The position numbers and the translations under genes were made by a program. Positions 10,649 through 19,166 of a stretch of 24,661 nt of DNA are shown here, one piece after another. The notes beneath the pieces were generated by a model that had not been told where the DNA came from, did no database searches, and saw only the letters and a list, made by a program, of their open reading frames with translations. Position 1 is the first letter of the stretch; every line of letters starts with the position of its first letter. Origin of the DNA: Opitutia bacterium (GTDB lineage Bacteria > Verrucomicrobiota > Verrucomicrobiae > Opitutales > UBA953); NCBI GenBank assembly GCA_947488485.1, contig CANKZO010000015.1:1-24661 (forward strand), written 5' to 3'.

Positions 10649-11036
10649 GAGAAAGGGGGAGGGTTGAGAAAGGTTGTTCACAGGCTCTTTGGAAGCCCGA
10701 AAGTGAGGTATTTTTGTAAAACAATCGTCAAGGTGACGGACTCGACTCTTTGGCTGCTTCTGTGCCAAATTTGGGACAGAAAGGATTCACGCCGTAAGTC
10801 GTTGATGAAAGGTGGTTTGGAAGGGTTAAAAAGGGATTCCTTCGTTTAGGGTCCGGAGAAGAGGCCGGTGTCGATCCGAGGGGTGCGAATCGAGACGCCT
10901 TTGTGGAGGCGCGGAGACGAGGGACAAGTGCAAGCCCTGCACAGGTTATTAACAGCCCCCCTGTAGATAAGAAAATGAGGTTTCTGTTGCACGTCCGTCA
11001 CACGCTCATCGTTCCCCTGTGAATAGGGGTTTTAAT
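10649..11036. other. Candidate replication origin (oriC) upstream of dnaA
   Basis: This 388-base gene-free region separates dnaA from dus. It contains several sites close to the DnaA box TTATNCACA: TTGTTCACA (10674-10682, plus), TTATTAACA (10946-10954, plus), TTATCTACA (10970-10962, minus) and CTATTCACA (11026-11018, minus). All are followed by G, three of them by GG. AT-rich tracts occur at 10709-10723 (TATTTTTGTAAAAC) and around 10824-10834. A box cluster plus AT-rich stretch beside dnaA is the usual bacterial origin layout, but dnaA is not always at the origin in this phylum and none of the boxes is a perfect TTATCCACA. No open reading frame of note is present. Confidence 0.5.
10758..10781. 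promoter_or_regulatory. 24-bp near-perfect palindrome upstream of dnaA (operator-like)
   Basis: Arms TTCTGT (10758-10763) and ACAGAA (10776-10781) flank a perfect core CCAAATTTGG (10765-10774), with a single G-G mismatch between arm and core on each side. The centre is about 121 bases upstream of the dnaA ATG. The size and symmetry suit binding of a dimeric transcription factor or nucleoid/origin protein. It does not match DnaA, LexA or a terminator. Confidence 0.55.
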
Positions 11037-12041
11037 TCACTTCGCCGTTTCAGCGAGATGCTCGTCCCGTAGGCGACGCAAGTCATCCAAGCTCAGGCAG
11101 TGACGGAGTCGGTCGCGGAGTTTACGCGAACCGGGCAGCCCATGCGTGAGCGGATGGAGGCGATCGAGCATCCAACGGACGTCGCGATGGCCCAGCCGAG
11201 AGGCATGCACCTCGATCGTGAGCTCGGCCAAGCGAATCATGCAATCCCAGCGGGCCTGGACGCTCGTTTCGGCGGCCTCCCCCGCCCTGCCCTCCAGCGC
11301 CGCCTTGATCTGGGCGAAAATCCAAGGATTACCGAGCGCCGCGCGACCGATCATCAGGCCCGAGACCCCGGATTCCTTCTGACGCAGCAAAGCGGAGGGT
11401 CCGTCCTTCACGTCACCATTGCCGATGACGGGAATATCGACCGCCGCCGCGACCTGCGCGATCCAACCCCAATGGGCCTCGCCGGAATAGCCCTGCTCCT
11501 TGGTCCGGCCGTGGACCGCGATGGCCTCGACGCCGAGCCCTTGGAGCCGACCGGCGACCTCGACGGCCACGATGGTCGCATGATCCCAGCCCAGACGCAT
11601 CTTCGCGGTCAGCGGGACGTCCGGGATGGCGTCCTTCACCGCCTTGACGAGGTCGTAGAGCAAAGGCGTGCAACGCAGGAGGCCCGAGCCGGCGTTCTGC
11701 TCGATGACCTTGTGGGCGGGGCAGCCGAAGTTGAGGTCGAGGAAGTCCGGCTTCATGCGCTCGCACACCAAGCGGGCGGCCTTGGCCATGGAAGCCGGCG
11801 TGGCCCCGAAGATCTGGACGCCCATCGGGCGCTGGCCTTCCGTGAAGTCGACCATCTCCCAGGCCTTGGCGTTGTCGCGGATGAGCGCTTCCGACTGGAC
11901 GAACTCGGTGACCATGACGTCCGCGCCCTGCTCCTTGCAGAGCTGGCGGAAAGCGACGTCGGTATGCCGCGCCATGGGCGCGAGGTAGAGCGGGAACTTG
12001 CCGGGTCCGAACCACGGCAGGCGCGGCGCGACCTTGCTCAC
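11037..12041 (-). CDS. tRNA-dihydrouridine synthase (DusB-like)
   Basis: 334 residues. Dus enzymes are FMN flavoproteins that reduce specific uridines of tRNA to dihydrouridine using NADPH. The TIM-barrel signatures are in order: LYLAPMARHTDVAFR (18-32), VQIFGA (75-80), LDLNFGCPAHK with catalytic C107, NAGSGLL, LTAKMRLGW (144-152), HGRTKEQGYSGEAHW (177-191), PVIGNGD (204-210) and GLMIGRAALGNPWIF. The fit is to the general bacterial DusB branch, but A/B/C assignment is not certain from motifs. The start is GTG at 12041, which overlaps the rarA stop in the sequence GTGA; a GAAGGA-like ribosome site lies upstream in rarA. This overlap indicates translational coupling. It is the last gene of the msrA-rarA-dus unit and ends just before the putative origin region. 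Confidence 0.92.
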   Translation of the reverse strand: MSKVAPRLPWFGPGKFPLYLAPMARHTDVAFRQLCKEQGADVMVTEFVQSEALIRDNAKAWEMVDFTEGQRPMGVQIFGATPASMAKAARLVCERMKPDFLDLNFGCPAHKVIEQNAGSGLLRCTPLLYDLVKAVKDAIPDVPLTAKMRLGWDHATIVAVEVAGRLQGLGVEAIAVHGRTKEQGYSGEAHWGWIAQVAAAVDIPVIGNGDVKDGPSALLRQKESGVSGLMIGRAALGNPWIFAQIKAALEGRAGEAAETSVQARWDCMIRLAELTIEVHASRLGHRDVRWMLDRLHPLTHGLPGSRKLRDRLRHCLSLDDLRRLRDEHLAETAK

Positions 12042-13396
12042 GGACGTCCGTCCTTCTTCTTCAGGCCGGCCTTGAGCTCGCGCCAGCGGGCGAGACGCTC
12101 CGCGATCTGCGGCTCGGCGCCGGCGTCACCAGGATGGTAGAGCGACAACGGACGGCTGAGGTAATCCTGACCACTGATGGCTTCCGGGTAATCGTGGCTG
12201 TAGCGATAGGCTCCGCCGTTACCGAGGCTCTTGTTGAGACTGTTATGCGCGTCCTTGAGATGCAGCGGCACTTCCTGGCGCGGCATATTGCGGACGGCGT
12301 CCTTGGCCGCGGAAATCGCCGAGGTCGTGCTGTTGCTCTTCGGGGAGAGCGCGAGGAAGAGCGTCGCGTGGGCCAGCGCGTATTCGCATTCGGGCATGCC
12401 GACCATCTCGCAGGCCTGGAAGGCCGCGGTGGCCACGCCCAAGGCGCGGGAGTCGGCGAGTCCGATGTCTTCGGAAGCGCAGATGACCAGGCGGCGAGCG
12501 ATGAAGCGCGGCTCCTCCCCTCCTTCGAGCATCAGGAAGAGCCAGTAGAGCGCGGCATCCGGGTCGCCTCCGCGCACCGACTTGATGAACGCAGACGCGG
12601 TATCGTAATGGTCGTCGCCGCCGTCATCGTAACGGATGCGACGCTCGCGCGCGAAGGAAGCCACGGCTTCGTCGGTGACGCTGCCGAGCGCCGGCGCGGA
12701 AAGCACGAGCGTCTCGAGGCAATTGAGGGCGCGACGAAGATCACCGGAGGCCATCTCGGCGACCTGCTGCAGGACTTTCTCCGAGGCTTTGACGCCGAGG
12801 GCGCCGAGGCCGCGCTCCTTGTCGGCGAGGGCCGTGCCAAGGAACGTGGCGATCTCCGGCGGCGTCAGCGGATCGAGGCGGAAGAGGTGGCTGCGGCTGA
12901 GAAGCGCCGGGACGACATAGAGTCCAGGATTATGCGTCGTGCAGCCGATGAGCCGCACCACGCCGGCTTCGACGTCCGGCAAGAGCAGGTCCTGTTGCGC
13001 CTTGTTGAAGCGATGGATTTCGTCGACCACCAGCACGGTCTTGCGTGAGGGCTGGCGGCGGGCGTCGGCCAGGATTTCGCGGAGTTCGGGCGTCCCGGAC
13101 AGGACGGCATTGACCCGCACGACAAAGGATTGCGTCTCCGCGGCGATGACCTCGGCCAAGGTGGTCTTACCGCAACCGGGCGGGCCGTAGAACAGCAGTG
13201 AGCCGAAGGTGTCGGCTTTGATCAGGCGCGGGAGCAAGGCCTCCGGGCCCAGCAAGGCCGCGTGACCGACGACTTCGGTGAGATTACGCGGACGCATCCG
13301 CGAGGCGAGCGGCCGACGACGTTCCGGGATAGCATCAGGTACCCCCTGACCGAGGCCAGGCAGCGCATCGTCCGACCCCTGGCGGCGTTCGGCCAC
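12038..13396 (-). CDS. rarA: Replication-associated recombination protein A (RarA/MgsA AAA+ ATPase)
   Basis: 452 residues, usual length. RarA is a clamp-loader-like AAA+ ATPase that acts at stalled replication forks. Visible features: RPRNLTEVVGH (35-45), Walker A GPPGCGKT (71-78), Walker B VLVVDEIHRF (121-130), sensor-1 region IGCTTHNP (150-157), a candidate arginine finger in ALLSRSH, then the RarA-specific C-terminal tetramerisation region (EDIGLADSRAL, YALAHATLFLALSPKSN, PLHLKDAHNS, YRYSHDYPEA). Sensor 1 usually reads GATTENP; here it is GCTTHNP, a small variation. The start is GTG at 13396, with only 3 bases after the msrA stop; an ATG at codon 33 is an alternative but would leave just two residues before the conserved region. 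Cotranscribed with msrA and dus. Confidence 0.95.
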   Translation of the reverse strand: MAERRQGSDDALPGLGQGVPDAIPERRRPLASRMRPRNLTEVVGHAALLGPEALLPRLIKADTFGSLLFYGPPGCGKTTLAEVIAAETQSFVVRVNAVLSGTPELREILADARRQPSRKTVLVVDEIHRFNKAQQDLLLPDVEAGVVRLIGCTTHNPGLYVVPALLSRSHLFRLDPLTPPEIATFLGTALADKERGLGALGVKASEKVLQQVAEMASGDLRRALNCLETLVLSAPALGSVTDEAVASFARERRIRYDDGGDDHYDTASAFIKSVRGGDPDAALYWLFLMLEGGEEPRFIARRLVICASEDIGLADSRALGVATAAFQACEMVGMPECEYALAHATLFLALSPKSNSTTSAISAAKDAVRNMPRQEVPLHLKDAHNSLNKSLGNGGAYRYSHDYPEAISGQDYLSRPLSLYHPGDAGAEPQIAERLARWRELKAGLKKKDGRP

Positions 13397-13399
13397 GTC

Positions 13400-13999
13400 T
13401 TACTTCTCTTCCGCGAAGGGCACCAGGTGGCAGTACGGCTTCTTGTTGCGCAGCTGGTAATACTTCTGGTGATATTCCTCCGCCTTCCAGAACTTCGGGG
13501 CCTTCTCGATCTGGGTGGCGATCGGACGGCTGAAGGCCTTGGCGAGAGTCAGGCCGATCTTCACGTCGTCGGCGATCTTCTGCTGCTCCGGCGAGTGGGT
13601 GAAGATGACCGAACGATATTGGTCGCCGATATCCGGACCCTGACGGTTGACCTGCGTCGGGTCGTGCATCTTGAAGAAATACTCCACGAGCGTGCGGTAG
13701 GTGACCTTGGCCGGGTCGAACGTGACCTCGATGACCTCGGCGTGACCGGTGCCCTTGGCGCAGATCTCTTCGTAGGTCGGGAAGTCGGTCTTACCGCCGG
13801 CGTAACCGCTGACAGCGGACTCGACGCCGGGGATCTTGGCGTACTGGTATTCGACGCCCCAGAAACAACCGGCGCCGAAGGTGGCTTTCTCAAGTTTAGG
13901 AGGAGTCATGGCGGAAGGCTTGGGGTCGGCCGCGCGCACGGAGACGACAGCGGCGAGGACGATGAGGGCGGATTTCAGGAGCGAAAGCAGCGGGTTCAT
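13400..13999 (-). CDS. msrA: Exported peptide methionine sulfoxide reductase MsrA
   Basis: 199 residues. MsrA reduces methionine-S-sulfoxide in proteins. The catalytic motif GCFWGVE is at 44-50 with nucleophile C45, followed by VSGYAGG, YEEICAKGTGHAEV, FFKMHDPTQVNRQGPDIGDQYRS (written in segments here as family blocks) and a C-terminal Cys in PYCHLVPF that could act as resolving Cys. Residues 1-23 (MNPLLSLLKSALIVLAAVVS then VRA) form a signal peptide, so the enzyme probably works in the periplasm. The ATG at 13999 is chosen over the in-frame start at 14038 because it begins the signal peptide and has GGAG 6 bases upstream, one of the few clear ribosome sites in the window. First gene of the msrA-rarA-dus run, 52 bases after glnD. 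Confidence 0.95.
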   Translation of the reverse strand: MNPLLSLLKSALIVLAAVVSVRAADPKPSAMTPPKLEKATFGAGCFWGVEYQYAKIPGVESAVSGYAGGKTDFPTYEEICAKGTGHAEVIEVTFDPAKVTYRTLVEYFFKMHDPTQVNRQGPDIGDQYRSVIFTHSPEQQKIADDVKIGLTLAKAFSRPIATQIEKAPKFWKAEEYHQKYYQLRNKKPYCHLVPFAEEK

Positions 14000-14013
14000 G
14001 GCTATCTCCGAGG

Positions 14014-14033
14014 TTGGCGGATTTCCCCGCCAA
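14014..14033 (-). other. Intercistronic hairpin between glnD and msrA
   Basis: TTGGCGG (14014-14020) and CCGCCAA (14027-14033) form a perfect 7-bp stem with a 6-base loop. It lies in the 52-base gap after the glnD stop and just before the msrA ribosome site. On the minus strand it is followed by CCTCGGAG rather than a U-run, so it is more likely an mRNA stability or attenuating element than an intrinsic terminator. Confidence 0.45.
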
Positions 14034-14051
14034 GGCAAGGGGGGACGCCGT

Positions 14052-16733
14052 TCAGCTGACCAGACCCCGGAGGACGTCCGCCAAACCCTCAGGGGCCTGC
14101 GGATCGCGGGTCAGGCCGCGCTCGGGCATCACGTAGAAGGTATCGATCGCGAAGCCTTGCTCCGTGGCGATGTTGGCGAAGGTGATGGCGTAGCCGCCCT
14201 CCTGGATGGCCCGGCCGATGCGGAACAGCAGGCCGAGTCGGTCGTTGCACTGGATCTCGATGACCGTGCGGGCCAGATCGACCTCGTAATAGACCTCCAC
14301 CTTGGCGGCCAGCGGCACGAAGGCCTTGCGACGCGGGGCCGTCAGCAACGCGTGCTGTTCCTCCGCGGCGACCTCGGCGAGGAGGTCGGTACCGCCGAGC
14401 AATGATTTCTCCAAGGCCGCCGTGAAGCGCTCCTTGGAGGCCGGCTCCTTGCCGAGCGGCAGGACGACCTTGAAGAAGTCGATCGAGACATCGTCCTCGC
14501 GCGAGAAGGCGCGACAAGACGCGATATTGATGCCCGCGACGGCGAAAGCACCCGCCATGCGGCTGAAGAGACCGGCACGGTCCCAGGTCACAACGGTCAC
14601 GAGCGACTGGCCCGAGCCGGCGTCGTCATGCCACTCGACGATCGGCCGCAACGACTCATCCGGCTCAGCCGCGGACACCGAGGCGATGAGACGATGGATC
14701 ATCCGCAGATGGTGGGCGGCGTCCTCCGGAGCGGCGTGCAGGTAATAGCCCGGAGGCATCGTGGTGAAGTGGGCCTCGATCTCGTCCTCGGGCACGTCAG
14801 CTCCGAGCAGGGCGGTGGTCGCGGCGCGCAGCTTCGTGGCGGCGACGGCATGGTCGTCGTCGACGGCGTCGGCCAAGCGGGCCAAGGTGCGGCGATAGAG
14901 CGACCAGTGCTGACCGTCCTTGAAGTCGGTCCAGAGGTCGGGCGAAGTGGCACGGGCGTCGCAGCGCGTATGGACGAAGAGACTGCGCAGGACCTGCTCG
15001 TCGCCCATGAGCCGGGCGAACCGCTCGATGTTCGCGGGGTCGTCGATATCGTGGCGCTGCCAGTAGAGACCCATCACCAGGTGGTGCCGGATGACGCCGG
15101 CCGCGATCTCGCGCTCGCGGGCGTCGAAGCCGAGCCGCTCGAGGATCCGGTCCGCGATCGGCACGCCGCGTTCGGCATGGCCCTCGATGCCGCCGGACTT
15201 GGCGATATCGTGCAGGAACAGGATGGCGTAGAGCAGCGAAGGCGCCTCGGAACCCAGCACGACCTCGCGGTATTTCTGCTCCACCAGCGACTCGCCGGCG
15301 TAGATACGGTCGAGCTCACGCAGGCAGCGCAAGGTATGCACGTCGGCCGTCCAGCGATGGTAGAACTCGAACTGCACCAGGCAGTGCAGGCCGGCGAACT
15401 CCGGGACGAGCCGGTAAAGGAGGCCGTGCTCGCGGAGTGCGTTGAGCGTGGCATACACCCGTCCGCCTTCGGTCAGCATCGCGCGCAGAGCGCTGCAGGA
15501 TTCCTCCGACAGGGCGACTTCCGGCGTGAGCAGGTGGGCGCGCTCGCGGACGAGCAGCGAGAGCGCTCGGTCCGGGCGGGCCTCGTGGATCTGGCAGATC
15601 CGGAACATGCGGACCAAGCGACCGGGGTCTTCCTCGAAAAGCAGGCGATGTTCCGCGGTGACGGTGCCGCCAGGGACGACGCGCAGTCCGTCCATGATGA
15701 ACGGAGCGCCCCACCCTTCGGGCTCGGGTTCGCCCATGACCGCCCCTTCGACGATTTCCGCGCAACGGCGGATATGGTCGGCGGCGTCGAAATACTGGCG
15801 CATCATCCCGCCGATGCGTTCGGTCAGACTACCGGTGAAGCCTAACGCCGCCGACATGGTGTCCTGACGCTCCAACGAGAGCTGTTCGGTCGGACGCGTG
15901 ACCTGGAAGTGCAGTTCGCAACGCAGACGCAGGAGCACCTGCTTGGCTTCCTCGAATTTCTGGAGGTCGACGGCAGGAAGGAAGCCGGACGCAGCGAGCC
16001 CGGCGGGACCGACGCCATTGCGGGCCGTCCGGGCGATCCAGACGCAGCCCTGGACGTCGCGGAGGGCGCCGACGCCGTTCTTCAGGTCGGGCTCCTGCAG
16101 GTAAGCGCTACCGCCGGCTTTCTCGCGACGCTTGCGCTGCGACTCGACGATCGCGCGGGCGAAAGGCTTCCACGACTGACCGGAAAGCAGCGCCGCCGTC
16201 TTGGCCTCGAGCTGGGCGTAGAGTTCGGACGAGCCGCACAGATGACGCGTCTCGAGCAAGGCCACGTGCAGGTGCAGGTCGTCCTTGGCGTAGTTGGTCG
16301 ACTCGGTGACCGTCCGGACCGACTGGCCGACCTTCAGGCCGAGATCCCAGAGCGGATAGAGGATCGCTTCGACGAGGGCTTTGGTCGCCGCGGAGTGACG
16401 CGGCACCAACACCAGCAGATCGATATCACTGAGCGGACAAAGTTCAGCGCGGCCATAACCGCCCGTGGCGACCAGACTGAGCGTGGCCGCGGCCGGTCCG
16501 GCGCGCAGGAACAAGGCGTCGAACAGGATGTCGATGGCGTCGGAACGCAGGCGGGCGACTTCGCCTCCCCTGACGCCGGCGCGATGGGCGGCCAGCTGGA
16601 GTTCCCGGGCTTCAGCCAGGAAGACCTTGGCGCGTGGGACGAACTCGCCTTCCAGAGCGGCCTGCCCGGCCAGCCCGTGCTGGAGCGCGGCGCGGCGGAG
16701 CAGGATGGCGGAAGCTTCGTATTCGGGCGACAT
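14052..16733 (-). CDS. glnD: Bifunctional [protein-PII] uridylyltransferase / uridylyl-removing enzyme GlnD
   Basis: 893 residues with the full GlnD order. GlnD senses glutamine and adds or removes UMP on PII proteins, setting nitrogen control. The nucleotidyltransferase domain has GGYGRAELCPLSDIDLL with GGYGR at 91-95 and metal-binding D103/D105. A PII-uridylyltransferase linker region follows (DLKNGVGALRDVQ, 217-229). The HD hydrolase domain has H459, the HD pair at 508-509 and H519 (FLHDIAKSGGIEGHAERG). Two C-terminal ACT domains span ~711-785 (WDRAGLFSRMAGAF, GINIASCRAFS) and ~822-893 (CNDRLGLLFRIGRAIQ). All catalytic residues look intact. The ATG at 16733 is well placed. It is divergent from a DedA gene; no glnB, glnA or amt gene is in the window. 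Confidence 0.96.
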   Translation of the reverse strand: MSPEYEASAILLRRAALQHGLAGQAALEGEFVPRAKVFLAEARELQLAAHRAGVRGGEVARLRSDAIDILFDALFLRAGPAAATLSLVATGGYGRAELCPLSDIDLLVLVPRHSAATKALVEAILYPLWDLGLKVGQSVRTVTESTNYAKDDLHLHVALLETRHLCGSSELYAQLEAKTAALLSGQSWKPFARAIVESQRKRREKAGGSAYLQEPDLKNGVGALRDVQGCVWIARTARNGVGPAGLAASGFLPAVDLQKFEEAKQVLLRLRCELHFQVTRPTEQLSLERQDTMSAALGFTGSLTERIGGMMRQYFDAADHIRRCAEIVEGAVMGEPEPEGWGAPFIMDGLRVVPGGTVTAEHRLLFEEDPGRLVRMFRICQIHEARPDRALSLLVRERAHLLTPEVALSEESCSALRAMLTEGGRVYATLNALREHGLLYRLVPEFAGLHCLVQFEFYHRWTADVHTLRCLRELDRIYAGESLVEQKYREVVLGSEAPSLLYAILFLHDIAKSGGIEGHAERGVPIADRILERLGFDAREREIAAGVIRHHLVMGLYWQRHDIDDPANIERFARLMGDEQVLRSLFVHTRCDARATSPDLWTDFKDGQHWSLYRRTLARLADAVDDDHAVAATKLRAATTALLGADVPEDEIEAHFTTMPPGYYLHAAPEDAAHHLRMIHRLIASVSAAEPDESLRPIVEWHDDAGSGQSLVTVVTWDRAGLFSRMAGAFAVAGINIASCRAFSREDDVSIDFFKVVLPLGKEPASKERFTAALEKSLLGGTDLLAEVAAEEQHALLTAPRRKAFVPLAAKVEVYYEVDLARTVIEIQCNDRLGLLFRIGRAIQEGGYAITFANIATEQGFAIDTFYVMPERGLTRDPQAPEGLADVLRGLVS

Positions 16734-16813
16734 GCGACGAAACCAACGTGATGGGAAAGCCTCCGGCGTTCAAGGGTGATTGCCAATCCGCCGCTTCCGT
16801 CCTACTCCACGGC

Positions 16814-17473
16814 ATGGAATCCTGGTTGAGCTCTTTCTGGTCGCACCTGCACACCGCCGAAGGACTGCGGCAGACCATCGAAGTCGGCGGCATCAGCCTG
16901 ATGTGCCTGATCATCTTCGCCGAGACCGGCCTGCTCGCCGGCTTCTTCCTGCCCGGAGACTCCCTGCTCGTGACGGCCGGAGTCCTCTCGATCGCCAACG
17001 GCGAGCGCCCGGCCTACTTCAGCCCCTGGGAGCTGACCGCCGCATTGACCATCTCCTCGATCGTCGGCGACCAGACCGGCTACTGGCTCGGCCGGAAATA
17101 CGGCAAGACCATGGAATCGAAGCCGGACACCTGGTGGTATAAGCGCCGGCATCTCGTGGCGGCCCGGGATTACTTCGCCGAGAAAGGGCCGCTCGCGATC
17201 GTGCTCGCCCGCTTCGTGCCGCTGATGCGCACCTTCGTGCCTTTCGCCGCCGGCATGGGTGAGATGGCCCCCACGCGCTTCCTACGCTGGAACATCCTCG
17301 GCGGCATCCTTTGGATTAATTCGCTCGTCTGGCTGGGCCACTGGCTCGGCGGTACGCCGCTCGCCGACCAACTGCACAAGGTGATCATCATCGTGGTCGT
17401 GGTCTCCTTCATCCCCGTCGTCTGGACGGCGGCGAAGCGCCTGCTCACTTCACCGCCGGCACCCAGAACTTGA
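16814..17473 (+). CDS. DedA family (SNARE-associated type) membrane protein
   Basis: 219 residues, typical DedA size. DedA proteins are inner-membrane proteins linked to membrane-lipid (undecaprenyl phosphate or phosphatidylethanolamine) flipping and to proton-motive-force homeostasis. Family motifs are ETGLLAGFFLPGDSLL (37-52), GDQTGYWLGRKYG (85-97) and ARFVPLMRTFVPFAAGMGEM (132-151) with the paired arginines R133 and R139. Hydrophobic segments are at about 27-48, 52-60, 72-92, 126-148, 160-180 and 189-205. I chose ATG 16814 because it starts shortly before the first amphipathic and membrane segment; an upstream ATG at 16751 would add 21 residues without family character. The last 29 bases overlap, tail to tail, the sensor kinase gene on the other strand. 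No Shine-Dalgarno motif is visible. Confidence 0.9.
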   Translation: MESWLSSFWSHLHTAEGLRQTIEVGGISLMCLIIFAETGLLAGFFLPGDSLLVTAGVLSIANGERPAYFSPWELTAALTISSIVGDQTGYWLGRKYGKTMESKPDTWWYKRRHLVAARDYFAEKGPLAIVLARFVPLMRTFVPFAAGMGEMAPTRFLRWNILGGILWINSLVWLGHWLGGTPLADQLHKVIIIVVVVSFIPVVWTAAKRLLTSPPAPRT

Positions 17474-19163
17474 AGGTGGTCCCGCCGGGAGCGGTCGACT
17501 CGACGACGATGTCGCCGCGATGGTCGCGCAGGATGCGCTTCACGATGGCGAGCCCGAGCCCGGTGCCGTCCTCGCGGCTGGTGAAGAAAGATTCGAAGAT
17601 CTTCGGCAGGATCTTGGGCGGGATGCCCGTACCGGTGTCGGTGATGCGCACCGAGACGACGTCACCCTGCTGACCCGGCTCGACACCCAACCGGAGAGAG
17701 AGCGTGCCGCCGCCGACCATGGCCTGCACGCCGTTCATCATGAGGTTCAGGAAGATCTGCTGGATCTGACCCGGATTACCTTCGACGAGCGGGAGGGCTT
17801 CCGCGCACTCGATGTCGACCTTCACGCCGAGCTGCTGGAGTTTGAGCCGGAGCAACAAGGAGGCGTTCTCGGCCGCCTGACGCAGGTCGAGGGTGCGGAA
17901 GGCGCCGGACTGGGCCTTACTCATGCCAAGCACGCGCGAGACGACGCCTTCCATATGGGCAATCTTCTCCCGCATGACCCCGAGGTCCTCCATCTTCGGA
18001 TCGTCGGTGGCCATCCCTTGGGAGAGCGTGTCCGAAAGCAGCTTCATGACCGTGAGCGGATTGCGAATCTCGTGCGCGACCTCGGCTGAAAGCAAACCAA
18101 GGGCGGTCAGGCGCTCGCTGCGACGCAGGCCTTCCTCGACGGTGAAGACCTTGGCGTAGAGCCGGGCGTTCTGAATCGAGGAGGCGCCGAACGAAGACAG
18201 CGCCGCGACGAGATGCTTGTCGTCGTCGGAGAAACGATACGCCCCCATCGCCACGCAGAGGAGCACGCCGAAGGTGTCGTCTTCGTAGCGCACCGGTACG
18301 GCGAGTAACGAAGACGAGGCCACCGGCTCGGAGAGGCGGGTGAAGAGATGCTCCTCGGTCTTGCCGGCGAGGGGCACCACGACCGAGCGTCCGCGGGTGA
18401 CCACCGTACCAAGGGAGGTCCGATTGAGCGCGATGCTCGGGGCGAGGGCCGAGGCGCCGAGGTCGCCGTCGACGCTGCGCAGGTGCAGCACGTCATCGAC
18501 GAGGTTATAATAGGCGCAGGCGCGGGTCCCCAGGAGGGCGCGCGTATGCCGGGCCAGGTCCAGCGAGATGCCGGGCTCGTCACGTTCCCGGGCGAGACCC
18601 TGGGCGGCGCGCACAAGCGCTTCCAACTGGGCGGCCTTGGAGCGAAGCTGCCGGAGCAACCAGATACGACCGACGGCCTTCGAGGCTTCGTTGGTCAGCA
18701 ACGAGAGGAAAGCGACGTCCTGTTCGGAGAACGCGTCGAGCCGGTCGGAATCGCAGTTCACGACACCGATCACGTTCCCCATGAGTTCCATCGGGACGGC
18801 CAGTTCGGAACGGATGCCCTTCCGGATCTCGACGTAACGCGGATCCTTCGAGACGTCGGGGATCCGCTGCGGTTTGGCGTAGAGGGCCACCCAGCCGGTG
18901 ATGCCCTGCCCTTGCTCGATGATCTTCCCGGTGGAATCGGCGTCGAGTCCGTTGCTGACCTCGATGCGTAGCGACCCCGTGGCGGGCTCGACGAGCGCGA
19001 TGGACGCGCTGGAAGCGCCGAGCGTGCGGACGATCTCCTCCAAGATGAAATCGAGCGCCTCCCGCGGATCTTCGGTGGCGTTGACGAACGCGCCGACGCG
19101 GTAGAGGCAGTCCAGGACGCGGGCGTCGCCGGGACGTTCCTGCGCTGGCCGGGAGTGAGGCAT
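17445..19163 (-). CDS. Soluble sensor histidine kinase with two GAF domains
   Basis: 572 residues without membrane segments. GAF 1 covers ~30-165 (GQGITGWVALYAKPQRIPDV, SELAVPM, GVVNCDS) and GAF 2 ~195-335 (RGRSVVVPL, LLAVPVRYEDDTFGVLL). A short coiled helix leads to HisKA with phospho-acceptor H364 in AEVAHEIRNPLT, then the HATPase_c domain with N box IFLNLMMNGVQ (N473, N477), G1 DTGTGIP (509-515) and G2 GTGLGLAI (533-540). The kinase core resembles the NtrB/AtoS type. GAF domains suggest a soluble ligand, redox or cyclic-nucleotide signal, but no specific ligand can be named. It begins 3 bases after the cysE stop, so the two are cotranscribed. No response regulator is present nearby, which makes it an orphan in this window. 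ATG at 19163. Confidence 0.93.
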   Translation of the reverse strand: MPHSRPAQERPGDARVLDCLYRVGAFVNATEDPREALDFILEEIVRTLGASSASIALVEPATGSLRIEVSNGLDADSTGKIIEQGQGITGWVALYAKPQRIPDVSKDPRYVEIRKGIRSELAVPMELMGNVIGVVNCDSDRLDAFSEQDVAFLSLLTNEASKAVGRIWLLRQLRSKAAQLEALVRAAQGLARERDEPGISLDLARHTRALLGTRACAYYNLVDDVLHLRSVDGDLGASALAPSIALNRTSLGTVVTRGRSVVVPLAGKTEEHLFTRLSEPVASSSLLAVPVRYEDDTFGVLLCVAMGAYRFSDDDKHLVAALSSFGASSIQNARLYAKVFTVEEGLRRSERLTALGLLSAEVAHEIRNPLTVMKLLSDTLSQGMATDDPKMEDLGVMREKIAHMEGVVSRVLGMSKAQSGAFRTLDLRQAAENASLLLRLKLQQLGVKVDIECAEALPLVEGNPGQIQQIFLNLMMNGVQAMVGGGTLSLRLGVEPGQQGDVVSVRITDTGTGIPPKILPKIFESFFTSREDGTGLGLAIVKRILRDHRGDIVVESTAPGGTTFKFWVPAVK

Positions 19164-19166
19164 GGC

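Noticed and set aside
11014..11036. CCCC/GGGG hairpin followed by TTTTAATT as a plus-strand terminator
   Set aside because: No plus-strand gene precedes it, the stem is only 4 bp, and the loop overlaps a DnaA-box-like site; origin context explains it better.
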